NCBI RefSeq assembly: GCF_900106555.1
Contig: NZ_FNOE01000004.1
Span: forward strand, 1-64,000
Reading direction: 5' to 3'
Length of the DNA: 64,000 nt
Origin: Nitrosomonas oligotropha
GTDB lineage: Bacteria > Pseudomonadota > Gammaproteobacteria > Burkholderiales > Nitrosomonadaceae
Shown: piece after piece, positions 63,975 to 64,000 of the stretch
How the letters are laid out: the number at the start of each line of letters is the position of its first letter
Numbering within the stretch: the first letter of the stretch is position 1
Position numbers and translations under genes: made by a program
The notes under the pieces: generated by a model
The model's input: only the letters and a program-made list of their open reading frames with translations
The model's database searches: none
What the model was told of the DNA's origin: nothing

Positions 63975-64000
63975 AACAACCACTTCCCTCGCAAGTTATT

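Noticed and set aside
1..64000. CRISPR arrays, tRNA or rRNA genes, insertion sequences, prophage
   Set aside because: I looked for regularly spaced repeats, cloverleaf-like sequences with CCA-type ends, transposase motifs and phage genes and saw none. A tRNA scan would be needed to exclude single tRNAs formally.

Overview
The window is chromosomal DNA of a Gram-negative betaproteobacterium, most likely a Nitrosomonas-like ammonia oxidiser (Nitrosomonadaceae). This is inferred from the yceD-rpmF-plsX-fabHDG-acpP-fabF-mltG order, a 16-strand-type porin with a betaproteobacterial signal peptide, a PEP-CTERM protein, a stand-alone protoglobin, an HME-RND metal pump and a hyp cluster with hypX. 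No rRNA, tRNA, CRISPR array, integrase or transposase was recognised. Coding density is high and most genes are housekeeping or envelope genes.

Layout. 1-680 (minus): the N-terminal part of a secreted protein, preceded by a GEMM-I (cyclic-di-GMP) riboswitch and a hairpin that buries its Shine-Dalgarno. 1223-6977: mgtE, a nuclease/phosphatase-fold gene, an FMN reductase, two small nucleic-acid-binding proteins and rlmKL. 6970-7881: a MazEF/PemIK-like toxin-antitoxin module between two copies of the 3' end of rlmKL. 8020-15536 (minus): a PEP-CTERM protein, then a CzcI-like/CzcC/CzcB/CzcA efflux operon. 15637-23540: maf divergent from the fatty-acid/phospholipid operon. 23588-34995: a three-domain glycosyltransferase, a ZIP transporter, pgeF, a secreted ankyrin protein, a glycerophosphodiester/G3P/kinase operon, a protoglobin and a glycosyltransferase.

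35391-38855: a vanadium-haloperoxidase-like secreted enzyme and a MauG-like di-haem peroxidase, each preceded by a related leader whose conserved block starts exactly 187 bp upstream of the start codon. 38932-44843: a P-type ATPase, then a BigR/SqrR-type sulfide-stress locus (DUF442 phosphatase-like protein, persulfide-sensing ArsR repressor, YeeE-type transport genes, metallo-beta-lactamase hydrolase). That locus carries apparent lesions: two one-base frameshifts in one YeeE gene and AUA where the start codon of the hydrolase should be. 44889-47855: a double-J-domain/zinc-ribbon/PilZ protein, a Fur-box palindrome with hemP, bacterioferritin and a DUF2325 protein.

48247-54242: ssb, a YajR-like MFS transporter, uvrA and glycerate 2-kinase. 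55392-59272: a porin and an envelope group with a Braun-type lipoprotein between two L,D-transpeptidase genes. 59346-63526: hypC-hypD-hypE-hypX for [NiFe]-hydrogenase maturation; hypA, hypB, hypF and the structural genes are not in the window. Cyclic-di-GMP (riboswitch, PilZ), metal/iron handling and sulfide/oxidant stress recur across the accessory parts. All family names come from reading motifs by eye, without database searches.
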